From Madurella fahalii (Eukaryota; Ascomycota; Sordariomycetes; Sordariales): a stretch of 64,000 nucleotides of DNA. Positions within the stretch are counted from its first letter, which is position 1. The number at the start of each line of letters is the position of its first letter. Both the position numbers and the translations under genes were made by a program. The stretch lies in the NCBI GenBank assembly GCA_029876055.1, contig CM056878.1, positions 124,001 to 188,000 on the forward strand, in the 5' to 3' direction. Below, piece by piece: positions 1 through 9,124 of the stretch. The notes under the pieces were generated by a model. The model saw nothing but the letters and a program-made list of their open reading frames with translations. It did not search any database and had not been told where the DNA came from.

Positions 1-869
1 GAGCAAACGACTTGCCAAGTCCGGAATCGATACTGAAACACTTCGCCTTATTGAGTGTCTGAGCAATTTGCATGCCTTTCTTTGTCTATAACAACAAGTG
101 GCTCTTAGTACCAGCTGGTTGGTGCCTACGCCGTTACAGAATCGGTGTTTACACTCGGTTGGGTTTATTTAACGGTTGCTGGCATTTAGTAGGTTAACCT
201 GTGGTCACGTTATACATTTCTGGACAAGTGGTCAGAGATATGTCAAGTGCAAGGGGGTTTCGCGGCGCCAAGTACGATAAGTCCGACCGACTTTACCTCC
301 CTAAACAAAACCGGACCAGGACCTGGCAACCAAGGCCTACCACTGGATCGGCCCAAATGATTTACTACTTGCATAAGAGAGCTTCCCACCCAATATGAAC
401 GTCATTTGGTTCCCATATACGCAGGCTAAACAGCCCCCTCATACTCTAAGTCGATGGGGAAAAGTTAGTAATCTTTTAGCAAGGTCAATAGGTTGTTCAT
501 ACCCGACAAAGTCAACGAATAGCCTCATGGTTGGCGATCCGAAGTCATTTTTTCCGACTACATTGGAGTGAGTTGTTGCTGAATTAACATAAAATCTGAG
601 AAACTGTTGGGAAAGAAGAACAAGCCACTACGATCACCATCATTCACAAGTATCGCAACCGATCTTCTTGATTTCATCCCGATACCCGTCAACAACTTAC
701 CGTGTTTCAACGTTGCTAAGTAGACCTTGGGGAAAGACCTAGTGTTCTGCGCTCGATACTATCAGCGCTATGGGCTGGGCTAATTTATGGGTGATTTCGG
801 CACAGGCAGCACGTCTTTTAATGAATACTTCAGTATTATCGAGTGAATCTGCACCTCGGATCTATGCAA
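1..869. other. intergenic, no gene seen
   Basis: No reading frame here looks like a gene and no RNA gene was recognised. Base composition is closer to even than in the neighbouring genes. It lies beyond the 3' end of the SurE-type gene, so it may hold that gene's terminator, but no specific signal was identified. Confidence 0.5.
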
Positions 870-1826
870 CTACGGCAAGCATGTCAGCATGCTCTGCAGC
901 TTGTCCCTCACCACGGCCTGCTTCTCAGCAGGTGCGGTCGTCTTATCGTTGGCGTCTCCCACGCTGATCGACACATAACACCCATCCGTATTCACAACAG
1001 AAAGCTCCGTGGGCAAGCGGTCGCCGCCGCAATGCTCAATGTCGTCCTCAGATAATACCCCAAGGTTGATGCGACTCAAGACCCACTGGAACTGGCTGGC
1101 CTGTGTGCATTTGCCCTCGACTTTGGGAAAGTTGACGTTGAGAAAGACATCTTCTGGGAGATATGGCTTTCCACTTGCGATCACGGCGTTTGTAAGCGTG
1201 GCAGCAAGCTCAGCGTACACAAGACTACGCTGAGGCGCAGGCGATGTGTCCCAGGCCAGGGTGCCGGTCGAGGCCCCAGAGAAAGCGATGGCAGGGATCT
1301 TCTCCTCCTTTGCTGCATAGACGGCCGACCCGACGGTGCCGGAGAAGTGCACCGTCAGATATAAGTTGCTGCCAACGTTGGGACCTGAGACGGCCAGCTC
1401 GGGAGCTTGGCCGTTCCAGAGCTGAGGGCCAATGGTATCGATGCCGTAGCGCATCGCCGTCACCGGGTACGAGTTCACCCAGTTGAGCCGCGGCGAGGTA
1501 GCGTTGCGTCCGATAGGCCCGCTGTTGGCGGCGCAGCTGTTGTACTGGCAGGCGCTCGTCCTGGGGCCGGGCTCAGTGTCCAGCGAGCCTGGGTCGGTGA
1601 CGTTCATCAATTAGCATGTGCCACTCTGTCTGTCTGGGTTGCCCTCACTTGTGCCCGACTTGTTCTCAGCAGGCGCGGACAGGACAGCATCGTGGCCCGA
1701 TGCAATAAGCGCATCGTGGAACGTCCGAACATACTGCTCTGCCCAGCCATCGTCGTTAGACTGGATGATGCGAATTCCCTGGACGCCGAGAGCCGGCAGC
1801 AGGGCGAGAAGGGGTTCAATGCGCAT
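870..1826 (-). CDS. secreted SurE-type acid phosphatase, two exons
   Basis: The product is a SurE-like phosphohydrolase (survival protein E family), which removes phosphate from nucleotides and other monoesters. Exon 1 is 1649-1826, intron 1589-1648 (60 nt, GTGAGG donor, CTAAT branch site, CAG acceptor), exon 2 is 870-1588, giving 298 residues. An in-frame TAA at 1611-1613 lies inside the intron, so without splicing the gene looks like two fragments. Residues 1-17 form a short signal peptide. The metal-binding NDDGW motif follows at residues 24-28, then SAPAENKSGTSS across the splice junction, the NSYPVTAMRYG segment and SGPNVGSNL, all typical of fungal SurE. I start at the methionine just before the hydrophobic stretch; an upstream in-frame ATG at 1904 adds 26 polar residues and would bury the signal peptide. 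It is probably extracellular or vacuolar and phosphate-scavenging (inference). Confidence 0.9.
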
Positions 1827-3159
1827 CGTGCGGGTTTGGCTCGACCGTGTCTCCGTTGTAGCTGCTTTGGGCGTCGCACTGGCAGAGTTGCTGCGTTCGA
1901 TCAACTACAAACCGGCCTTCCCTCAACCTTCCTCTTATAGGGGATGGGCATCCAAAGGGGCATGCCAATCCGTCGCTTCCTTTTGGTGTACAATTACCCC
2001 AGTCGACCAATCACGGCTCCCGGCTCGTTTGTGCCCCCGGCGCGTGAAACGCTTCCCAGCGGCCACTCGTACACTCATCATGGGCCTACCACTTTTGATT
2101 TGGCCGCAAAATAACACGTGCCTAGCTATACGTGCCGAGTGGTTATTAGATAAAGGAGTACCGCCCGCTGCACCGTCGCAGTCGGTCGCGCAAAAGGAGA
2201 CAAGGGCCGATGAGGTGACCCACGTTTCGTGTTCACGGTTGGTCAATCGTCGCATGACGCTGCGCCAATTAGACGAACAAGGAATTGCGCCGTGCCGCAT
2301 AACATCGGCGCCTCCACAGGAACTCCCCGGCACCCCGCTCAGGGGACAGCACCACAACACCACCCTGGTGGGACAAAACGGAGGCCGCCTCCCCACTCAT
2401 CCCCATGATTCCATGCCAAAGGGGGAAATGCCAGATAATTAAGGTATGCTGCCGGACGCACTGGGAAGGCAATGGCTACATATTTGTAAAGTGTATAAAG
2501 TCTTGTTGGCGAATGCTGCGTACGAGACAAGTAAAATTCGGAGGACACCCAATTCACAGGAGCCTTAAATAAAAAGAAAAAGGCAAATACCTAATTACAA
2601 AAACCCCCTGTCTCTGCCCTCACTTCAACAGTATTCTAAGGTAAAAGGACGGATGGGTAGTGGTGAAGTAGCCCATGTCGATAACTCTACTTGCCTAAGA
2701 GAGTCAAGATCCCGCGCGTCACTGGCGTTCTTAATGCTCTCCCCGTAGTATCCCGTTTCTTCCCAAGCAAGGATAAGGGAAAATATAAGGGGTCGCTGCT
2801 CTTTCTTAATCAATCTCATATCTCCACTTATACTGAGCTCCCAACCAACTTCAATGTTCAACATAATGGAACAGGTAATCGTTCACACTTCAACGTATCT
2901 AGGTAGCCGGGTACAGTTGGGGTGAACATGTCTGGTGAATATATCGAGTTAAGCTGTTGGCTCCCTGTTTTTATCTACAAGTGGATATGGATTCATTGCG
3001 GGCATGGCAGCGTAAATACCTACCTCAGAGAAACTGCGATACTCTCTCGGGTCCCGACAACCCGTCAATTTGATCTAAAAATCTTGATAATGCCGGCAAA
3101 GAAAACAAGAAGTTCTCCACGTCGGGTAATCCGACTCTCGATTCATCCTCAGCAGGCTA
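1827..3159. other. intergenic, no gene seen
   Basis: This holds the promoter side of the SurE-type gene. Several open frames cross it, but none has family motifs or a signal peptide, and those between 1827 and 2440 overlap antisense to the phosphatase. Beyond 2450 the sequence becomes more A/T-rich and nothing was recognised. Confidence 0.5.
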
Positions 3160-3840
3160 TTAAGCCCCATGCCGACGCAAAACGACCGAAACGACCGAAA
3201 CGACCGAAACGACCGAAACGACCGAAACGACTGACACCCACAGCTCGAGATGGAAAAGAAATGCACACGCAAATGCCCAGAACAGGATGAAGCACGCAAG
3301 GACGACACAGCAGAATCCGTAACCCGAAATAATCGGGATGCTATTGCGGGCCCGCAGCTTGTCGCCGACCTGGCCCTTGAGGTCTTGGACGAACCCGGCC
3401 GTCAGGATGGCTAGCGCAATCATACCAACCCACAGCTTGCCCTCAGTGATCGTAGCCCGGTTGCGGCCGCCCGCGCGTTCGAGCAAGCCGTCGTTTAAGC
3501 CGAGCGAGCCGGCAGCGATCAGTGGGTCTCGGAGAATGCGGTCGCCTCCTATGAAGTCTCTATACAGCCAGACGAGCACCAAAGATGCCAAAGGCCGAGT
3601 TGGGGATGAAGGTTGGCAAGTCATTCTTCGGTAAATTGCCAGGTCAAAAAGAGTACCCCTGCTATCCACGAGCGGGGTACCGATGAGAGGACGGGTTTGT
3701 TTGGTGGCGATGGCAGCGGTAGCAACGTCAGGTTTCCAGGGGTTTCGGCCCCGATAGGGGCTTGCTTTTCTGTAGACGCTATATAAGGATAGGAGGATGC
3801 TGAAGGCGCAAGGAGAGATAAAAAGGGCGAACGTCAACAC
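3160..3840 (-). pseudogene. UbiA-type prenyltransferase, truncated or decayed
   Basis: The middle of this frame resembles fungal UbiA-like membrane prenyltransferases, which transfer isoprenoid chains to aromatic or lipid acceptors. Visible hallmarks are the VLVWLYRDFIGGD segment, ILRDPLIAAG, and VQDLKGQVGD followed by RNSIPIISG, matching the family's second aspartate motif (usually QDLKDQEGD) and the R-x-x-(I/L)PL turn. Here one acidic residue is glycine. Hydrophobic helices follow, but the protein then runs into a valine-serine tail encoded by a 9-bp tandem repeat, and the last one or two family helices are missing. The N-terminal part with the first aspartate motif (NxxxD) is not recognisable upstream. 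I read it as a truncated copy; a multi-intron functional gene whose exons I could not join is possible. No terpene cyclase or P450 partner was recognised nearby. Confidence 0.5.
3183..3227. repeat. 9-bp tandem repeat, five exact units
   Basis: Five perfect copies of CGACCGAAA, with partial units at both ends. In the prenyltransferase frame on the minus strand the unit encodes Val-Ser-Val, giving a repeating tail after the last helix. It is a minisatellite sitting where the family's C-terminal helices should be. Confidence 0.95.
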
Positions 3841-5697
3841 ATCATGGCCGATATTGCCCGACTCTGCAGCGTTGCGTTATGCAAATACAGTTGTTAGAAT
3901 TATCTCGGATTTTCTCACCCAACGAAGCCCTCCAGGATACCCCCCTTGTAGAAGAACTCAATCTGCTTCAGACAGCCGTTGCATGGCAGGGACCTGACTG
4001 GGCTCCGTTGTAGCAGCACTCGACTCTCTGGGCCAGTTTCTCTGCAAGCAATGATTGCACCCCGGATCGGGCCCTTATTGGACTCCAGTCCCTTCGCCAA
4101 TATGGCTGTCACACAATTGCATTGTGCCGTATGCCGACCATTTCTTATGCAGTTTGTTCGCAACGCCTCGCTCTTGTAGACCCGAATGAGTCCCCAGCGT
4201 CTGGGCCGCCGAATGCTCGCCGAAGAGATTCATCCACAAGCAGATAACCCATTCTGGTTTCCTTAAAGACACGGGGGCTCGGTGCACAGAAGTTGGTCCA
4301 TTTCGTGTACAGATTTTCACAGATCCACGTTCATAATCAGCCGCCATGAGAACCCGCCCCATCGTCACTTCATAGGTATGGAGAGCCAAGGATTCACGGC
4401 TATAGCAACAACCCCGGCTTCCGAATTGGATATAGCGATCCGCCCACCTCCGATGGGCCCATGTATTGGACTGGAACTCGTTCAACTAGCACTCAACTGA
4501 GAACCGAGCAAATTGGCACGCCTACAATTTAAACCCACTCCCAAACTCCCGTATGTACTCCACTACGGCCGACCGGAAAATGGTTTCTTATTGGGTCTAC
4601 CGGATTTCCGGGGTGCTTGGTATGGACGTCTTGCTTCCGGGCCTGCCGGGGCGAGTTCAAGTTTAACCTGTCTTCTTATCATAACATGAAGCGGACAATC
4701 ATAGACGCACTTATCGTCCGTATCAATGCGCATCTCTACTCAGAACTGCACATAGCAAGACAAACATCTAGCAGGATCAGTATATGATGCATCTCGGGCT
4801 GGCGTTAATGCAATGCTAGTATGAAACGCCCGCATCCCGTGGTGCTGCTCCACGCCTCTATAGTTAGGGAACGTGACATAGGACCCGGGTATTGTACTAC
4901 TGGTAACCAGACTCTTAGACAAATGTCCGGGTGTCATTCAGGCGAGTACGAGGCTCTAGCCGTTCTCACCTCCGGTTACCAAACGCCTTTGCCCCAATTA
5001 ATATTCCCGTGTCCGGCAGACTCCTGTCCTTCCCATCATACACTATCCGCCTAGATGCTTCCCCGTATAGAACCCGCTCACGTTATTGATAGCCCTTTGT
5101 GAGTCATTTTTGTAACGCTCCTTCTCGGCACTGTGATGATAGGATGAGTGATTGCCTGGACGGATATTGGGCATGCGCTGTTGGCTGTTTCGGTTGGTTG
5201 TGGGGTCCTGAGAACAAGACACAAACTTGTGTATCAGAGAGCCTTAGATTCCACACAGGAGCTTTAAATGTAATGGCGTACTCGGCTGACTCGGTTGCTA
5301 GAAATCCTTCGTAGCGTTACGTTATTCCGCACCCGGGGTCCGACAAGCCAGAAAATTCTATATATTGATTGGATTGTGCAGATTGGAGCTCCAGAATCAA
5401 GATAATATGTGTAGTACCTCTGGGGGCACAGGATTCTGTACCATCCGAGTTTCATATACATCGTCTGATCGAAGTCTCATTCTGTGTAAGGTTATCCACG
5501 AACCCAAACGTCACCGCCGACTCAATGGGCGATGACCCGGAGGTAAACTGTGCTACTCTCGCCGGGAGAGAATCTCCTTCCTCCTAGAGTAGTATAAGTA
5601 TGCCCTTCTCGATCTAAGGACCCCAGTGTTCTCTGTCATTCTGATCCTGTCCAAAATTCTGAAAACAAAGCTGTCCCAGCTCGAGCAATAACCCACG
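3841..5697. other. intergenic, no gene seen
   Basis: Nearly balanced base composition with stops in all frames. Short open frames exist on both strands but none shows a family motif. The 5' exon of the decayed prenyltransferase, if it survives, would lie at 3841-4200 on the minus strand; I could not find the first aspartate motif there. Confidence 0.45.
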
Positions 5698-6068
5698 ATG
5701 CGTTACAACATGCTTACCCGCTTAGCTCTGCTAACCATAGCAGCATCTGCGGCAGTCGGTAAGATACCCCGAGCCATCCATAGCACAACACAAGAGCGTA
5801 CCGGTTCTTCATCTATGCTCGATGCTCCCATACTTGCCCCACGGCTAATCTTCTTTTAGATGGCAACAGTGACGCAAATACAGAGCTTAGGAACGAGGAT
5901 ATGCAAACGATAAACTGCTACTGGGATGGCACTGCTCCATTTTGCGCGGGCGGATGCCCAGGAGGATACGTTGATTGCGGCAGGTCCAATTGTGGCGACG
6001 GTGCTTGCTGCGTTACTGGAATCAAGGTCTACTGTTGCCAAGGTAGTTCCTGTCCGTTGACTACCTGA
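5698..6068 (+). CDS. small secreted cysteine-rich protein, two exons
   Basis: Exon 1 is 5698-5758, intron 5759-5859 (101 nt, GTAAGA donor, GGCTAATC branch site, TTTTAG acceptor), exon 2 is 5860-6068, giving 89 residues. Residues 1-20 are a signal peptide (hydrophobic LALLTIAASAAV). The mature part has ten cysteines at about residues 40, 49, 53, 60, 65, 70, 71, 79, 80 and 86, with the segments WDGTAPFCAGGCPGGY, CGDGACCVTG and KVYCC. I have seen this spacing (W-x-GTAPFC-x-G-x-C, then CGDGA-C) in small secreted fungal proteins of unknown function. Even cysteine number and small size suggest a disulfide-stabilised extracellular protein, perhaps an effector, antimicrobial or wall-associated peptide (inference). 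Each exon is too short for ordinary ORF calling. Confidence 0.85.
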
Positions 6069-6236
6069 AGTAGGATCTTTGAAAGCCGCTGGCATCGTTT
6101 CAAAAGCAAGGGAAAGTTGCATTGAGAATAGTTTAAGAGACACGGCTACCGTTAGGGAAGGATTGGAGTTGGCCTGTAGTTTGCGTTCTTTTCCCTCTCC
6201 GTCCTTTTGAATTTCGCATCATTTGAATTTTGACGT

Positions 6237-6902
6237 ATGAGTAAGAGTACCGCTTCTATGTCATGTACACCGTGCAGACGGGCTCCACCAGCCTATGGCT
6301 GTTCCCGACCTCATATGGGAAAGTCTTTTGAAGCTCTCTCTAACGCTCGATGGCGTTGTCTACGCCCTCCGTCACCGCAATGCAACGCACAAGTTGATGG
6401 CGGAAGGTCCGACCCTCCACGACTCTTTTTACAACCATGTGAAAAGCGCCTCCAGAGAGGATGGGTATCTATCGAAGATAGATTTCCGAGAAAGAGCTCT
6501 TCCTGGTGGGGACCTGGTGCCTAGTCTGCTGGAAGACCTCCTGTGGCGGGCGCACCTTGTCCGCCTAAGACCACTGATGACTACATGTGGGCTAATAGCG
6601 AAGCGAGAAGTGAGTTCATACAGGCCTACGGGACCATGGACAGGAAACGGGGCCTCTGTTTTCACCCAGTGTGGTCGGATAAGGACCGGAGCAGCGGCTA
6701 ATAAATCCAAAGACGAAATGTGTCTCATTTGCGGTTCTTCACCCCCTGTAATCCCGCAACGGAGTGGCCTGGACAGTGCCGGAGAGCGAACATACCAAAT
6801 GGTAAGCTCAAGTTACGCCAAGGTCATGATGTATGGAAGTTTGTACGACGAGGGAAAGGTGGAGGATCGAATCTTGGTCTAGCCTTGAGTGCCACTAAGT
6901 AG
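6237..6902 (+). other. unrecognised open frames, possible decayed or spliced gene
   Basis: Two overlapping frames stay open here. One gives 195 residues from 6295 to 6882. The other, broken by stops near 6522 and at the tandem pair near 6700, reads segments such as PCPPKTTDDYMWANSEARSE and FFTPCNPATEWPGQCRR. No signal peptide, family motif or convincing intron chain was found. It lies just downstream of the cysteine-rich protein gene on the same strand. It could be a decayed gene, a multi-exon gene or chance. Confidence 0.22.
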
Positions 6903-7152
6903 TATATGCTCTCGTCTGGCGTGTATGCGGTGAACTGAATAATATATAATAAGGAAAAAGAAATGGTTCATCTTCAACTCAATACCCTGCGTTCTCATAG
7001 TCTTCTTTGGTGCCATACAATTCCGGAAACCTATCGTCACAACCGAACAGTAAAAGACCAATGTCTTATTAACGTAGAAGTGGTCATTGGGTGGCTCTTG
7101 GACATAAGGTGGTTGTGATCGGATTTGGCTCCACGTTGGTAGTGCGAGCGGG

Positions 7153-7190
7153 TTTTTTTTTTTTTTTTTTTTGGGGGGGGGGGGGGGGGG
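7153..7190. repeat. T20 followed directly by G18 homopolymer
   Basis: Twenty T are followed immediately by eighteen G. It lies within a 1.9-kb stretch (6069-7974) that, apart from the unclear frames at 6.2-6.9 kb, has no recognisable gene. It may be a genuine mononucleotide tract or an assembly artefact; the sequence alone cannot tell. Confidence 0.95.
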
Positions 7191-7974
7191 CAAATTTACG
7201 ATATGGTGATTGTCTAGTAGCGAGCGAAGTAAGGTAAGTATATCTATGTCTTATGGAATGAGTTCCTAGCGCTAAGTTACGCATTTCCTACTCCATTAGT
7301 GTTATCCGGAGTTTTGGCAAATTATGCTTGCTCGATACCTGTAATCCTACGTACTACTAACTACTCTACAGCAACTGACCGTCTTCCAGTGTCCTTTGCA
7401 CACGTCGAACCCATAAGCTTTCTGATTCTCTCATGAATAGCATCTTGACTTGGATTGCCGTTAGCCGTCGGTCATTCTAATGCTGATCATTCCGCGCAGA
7501 AACTTCGAGAAGGGCTAGCACTTTATCTTAGAAGGCAGCATATTACTTGGCTTCCACATGAACTCGGCATCATCGATGTAGAAAGACGTCGAGTGTAATA
7601 GAGCCTCGTAGTAATGGACACGTGTTTTCCACCGTACTAATAAATTGCATATTAAAGGTAAACAAGGTTGGGCAGGGTGTCGCCCGGCAATTAGCCTGTA
7701 TCCGCGGCCGCATCGAGATCCTGGGGGCGGGAGATGGCAACCTGAGAGTTGCTGATTTGAATAGCCGGATTTGGCCGCCAGATGCCAAACATGCCGGAAC
7801 AATTAAATACTTGGCATCTTGTCATCACGATTGACCTCGACATCTGTCCGTTATCAAGAGTTTTGGTGGGCTTCTCAAGTATGAACACTGCCCACGTCCG
7901 CGAGGCTTGACACTAAACATCTCATCTCCCTACTCTCCTACTCTATACTATTAGTACCTCATTCAGCAAACAGG
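7191..7974. other. intergenic, no gene seen
   Basis: No recognisable coding or RNA gene. The last few hundred bases are the probable promoter and 5' leader of the secreted protein starting at 7975, including a C/T- and A-rich stretch just before its ATG. Confidence 0.5.
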
Positions 7975-9012
7975 ATGCGGAGCCTTGCTGTCCTCTTGAC
8001 ACTCACCAGCCCCGTTCTCGCGGGGATCAACTGGGATGTTTTCGAGTACGGCGTCGTCCCCACCTTCAAATGGTCGCGGCCATTTCCCGACGATGGCACC
8101 GACCCGGGTGGGTTCGACGTCAACTGCAGAGCCGAGGGCACCTTCCATGGAAAGCTCTACAAGCTCAAGGATCTTTCCGAGAACCCGCCCACGGGTCTCT
8201 CGCCATGGCAGGACGCAATCGAGATTTTTTTGAGAAAGAGGGAATATATGGGTAGCTGGGATGGGGTGGACCACAAGGGGCAGGACAGGGAGGTCGTCAT
8301 GATGGAATGGGTGGATGTGCCAGGCCCGGTGAAGCACTGGATTGAGGAGCAACAGGCGGATAACCGGGAGACGAATGATAATAAGTGGATGTTTGCTGTG
8401 TTTGAGAAGCCCAAGAAGGAAGGGGATAAGGTCTACACAACAGTAAAGCCAAAGGTGACGGCCTCCCCAGCGGCAGCGGCAGCTGAGCCTGGGCAGCAGC
8501 AGGAGGGACAGCAGGAGCAGGTGCAGACACGGATGCAAGAAAAACCGGTCCAGGTGGAAGATGTGCCGGATATCCCAGACAAGGACAAGATTGTAGTGTT
8601 CCCGGCTGGCGCCATCTACGAAATCCTGCCTCTCTGGGTATCAAAGGGCAGCAAGTGCGAACGTAAGAGCAACCCAAGCGGAAAACGAAGGACACCTACA
8701 GACGTTCGGATTCTAACACACGAGGCAGGCGATCTCGGCAACCTAGCAAAATACATGCCCCAAGCTGTCGATCACTCGGTCCTGGCCTGGGTGATAGATC
8801 ACACCAAGCCTAATCGCGACCTCGGCAAGCGGGACATCACCTTCAAGATACAGGCCATGTCGGTGACAGAGACCGAACAGGGGAAGCAGACCCGTCTCAT
8901 GTGGGAGAGGCTGCACAGGGCGGTGAAGAGGAATGAACGCAGGCAACAGAGAGAAGAACGACTCAAGGCTAAGAAGGAGATGGAGGAAGGACGTTTGAGG
9001 GATGAGCTGTAG
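7975..9012 (+). CDS. secreted conserved hypothetical protein
   Basis: A single-exon gene of 345 residues. Residues 1-16 are a signal peptide (MRSLAVLLTLTSPVLA, cleavage near Ala16-Gly17). The region of residues 18-140 is rich in Trp, Asp and Pro (for example FDVNCRAEGTFHGK and SPWQDAIEIFLRKREYMGSWDG) and looks folded. A Gln/Glu/Ala-rich linker runs from about 160 to 190, followed by a second ordered block (DKIVVFPAGAIYEILPLW). The C-terminus is a highly charged, probably helical tail (MWERLHRAVKRNERRQQREE onward). I do not recognise a catalytic family. It ends 112 bp from the stop of the convergent MFS transporter. The long open frame, good signal peptide and codon pattern make it a convincing gene. 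Confidence 0.82.
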   Translation: MRSLAVLLTLTSPVLAGINWDVFEYGVVPTFKWSRPFPDDGTDPGGFDVNCRAEGTFHGKLYKLKDLSENPPTGLSPWQDAIEIFLRKREYMGSWDGVDHKGQDREVVMMEWVDVPGPVKHWIEEQQADNRETNDNKWMFAVFEKPKKEGDKVYTTVKPKVTASPAAAAAEPGQQQEGQQEQVQTRMQEKPVQVEDVPDIPDKDKIVVFPAGAIYEILPLWVSKGSKCERKSNPSGKRRTPTDVRILTHEAGDLGNLAKYMPQAVDHSVLAWVIDHTKPNRDLGKRDITFKIQAMSVTETEQGKQTRLMWERLHRAVKRNERRQQREERLKAKKEMEEGRLRDEL

Positions 9013-9124
9013 GGTGAAGTAGTAGTCCCCTGGTTTGGCGGCTCCATATATCCCAGACTCTAGTAGCCGTCTATCAATTACCCGTCTAAATATATTACAG
9101 CATTAGGAGTGTATCAGGATAGGT

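Noticed and set aside
1589..1648. Premature stop inactivating the SurE-type gene
   Set aside because: The TAA lies inside a well-formed 60-nt intron whose removal restores the conserved SGTSS text in frame.
1618..2442. 274-codon open frame on the plus strand
   Set aside because: Antisense to exon 1 of the SurE-type gene and without any motif; it arises from the GC-rich codon pattern of the true gene.
3841..5697. RIP-mutated transposon
   Set aside because: Composition is only moderately A/T-rich, CA and TG remain common, and no transposon protein remnant or terminal repeat was seen; indices would need computing.
7153..7190. Telomere or telomere-like junction
   Set aside because: The runs are pure T then pure G, not TTAGGG repeats, and sit inside the sequence.
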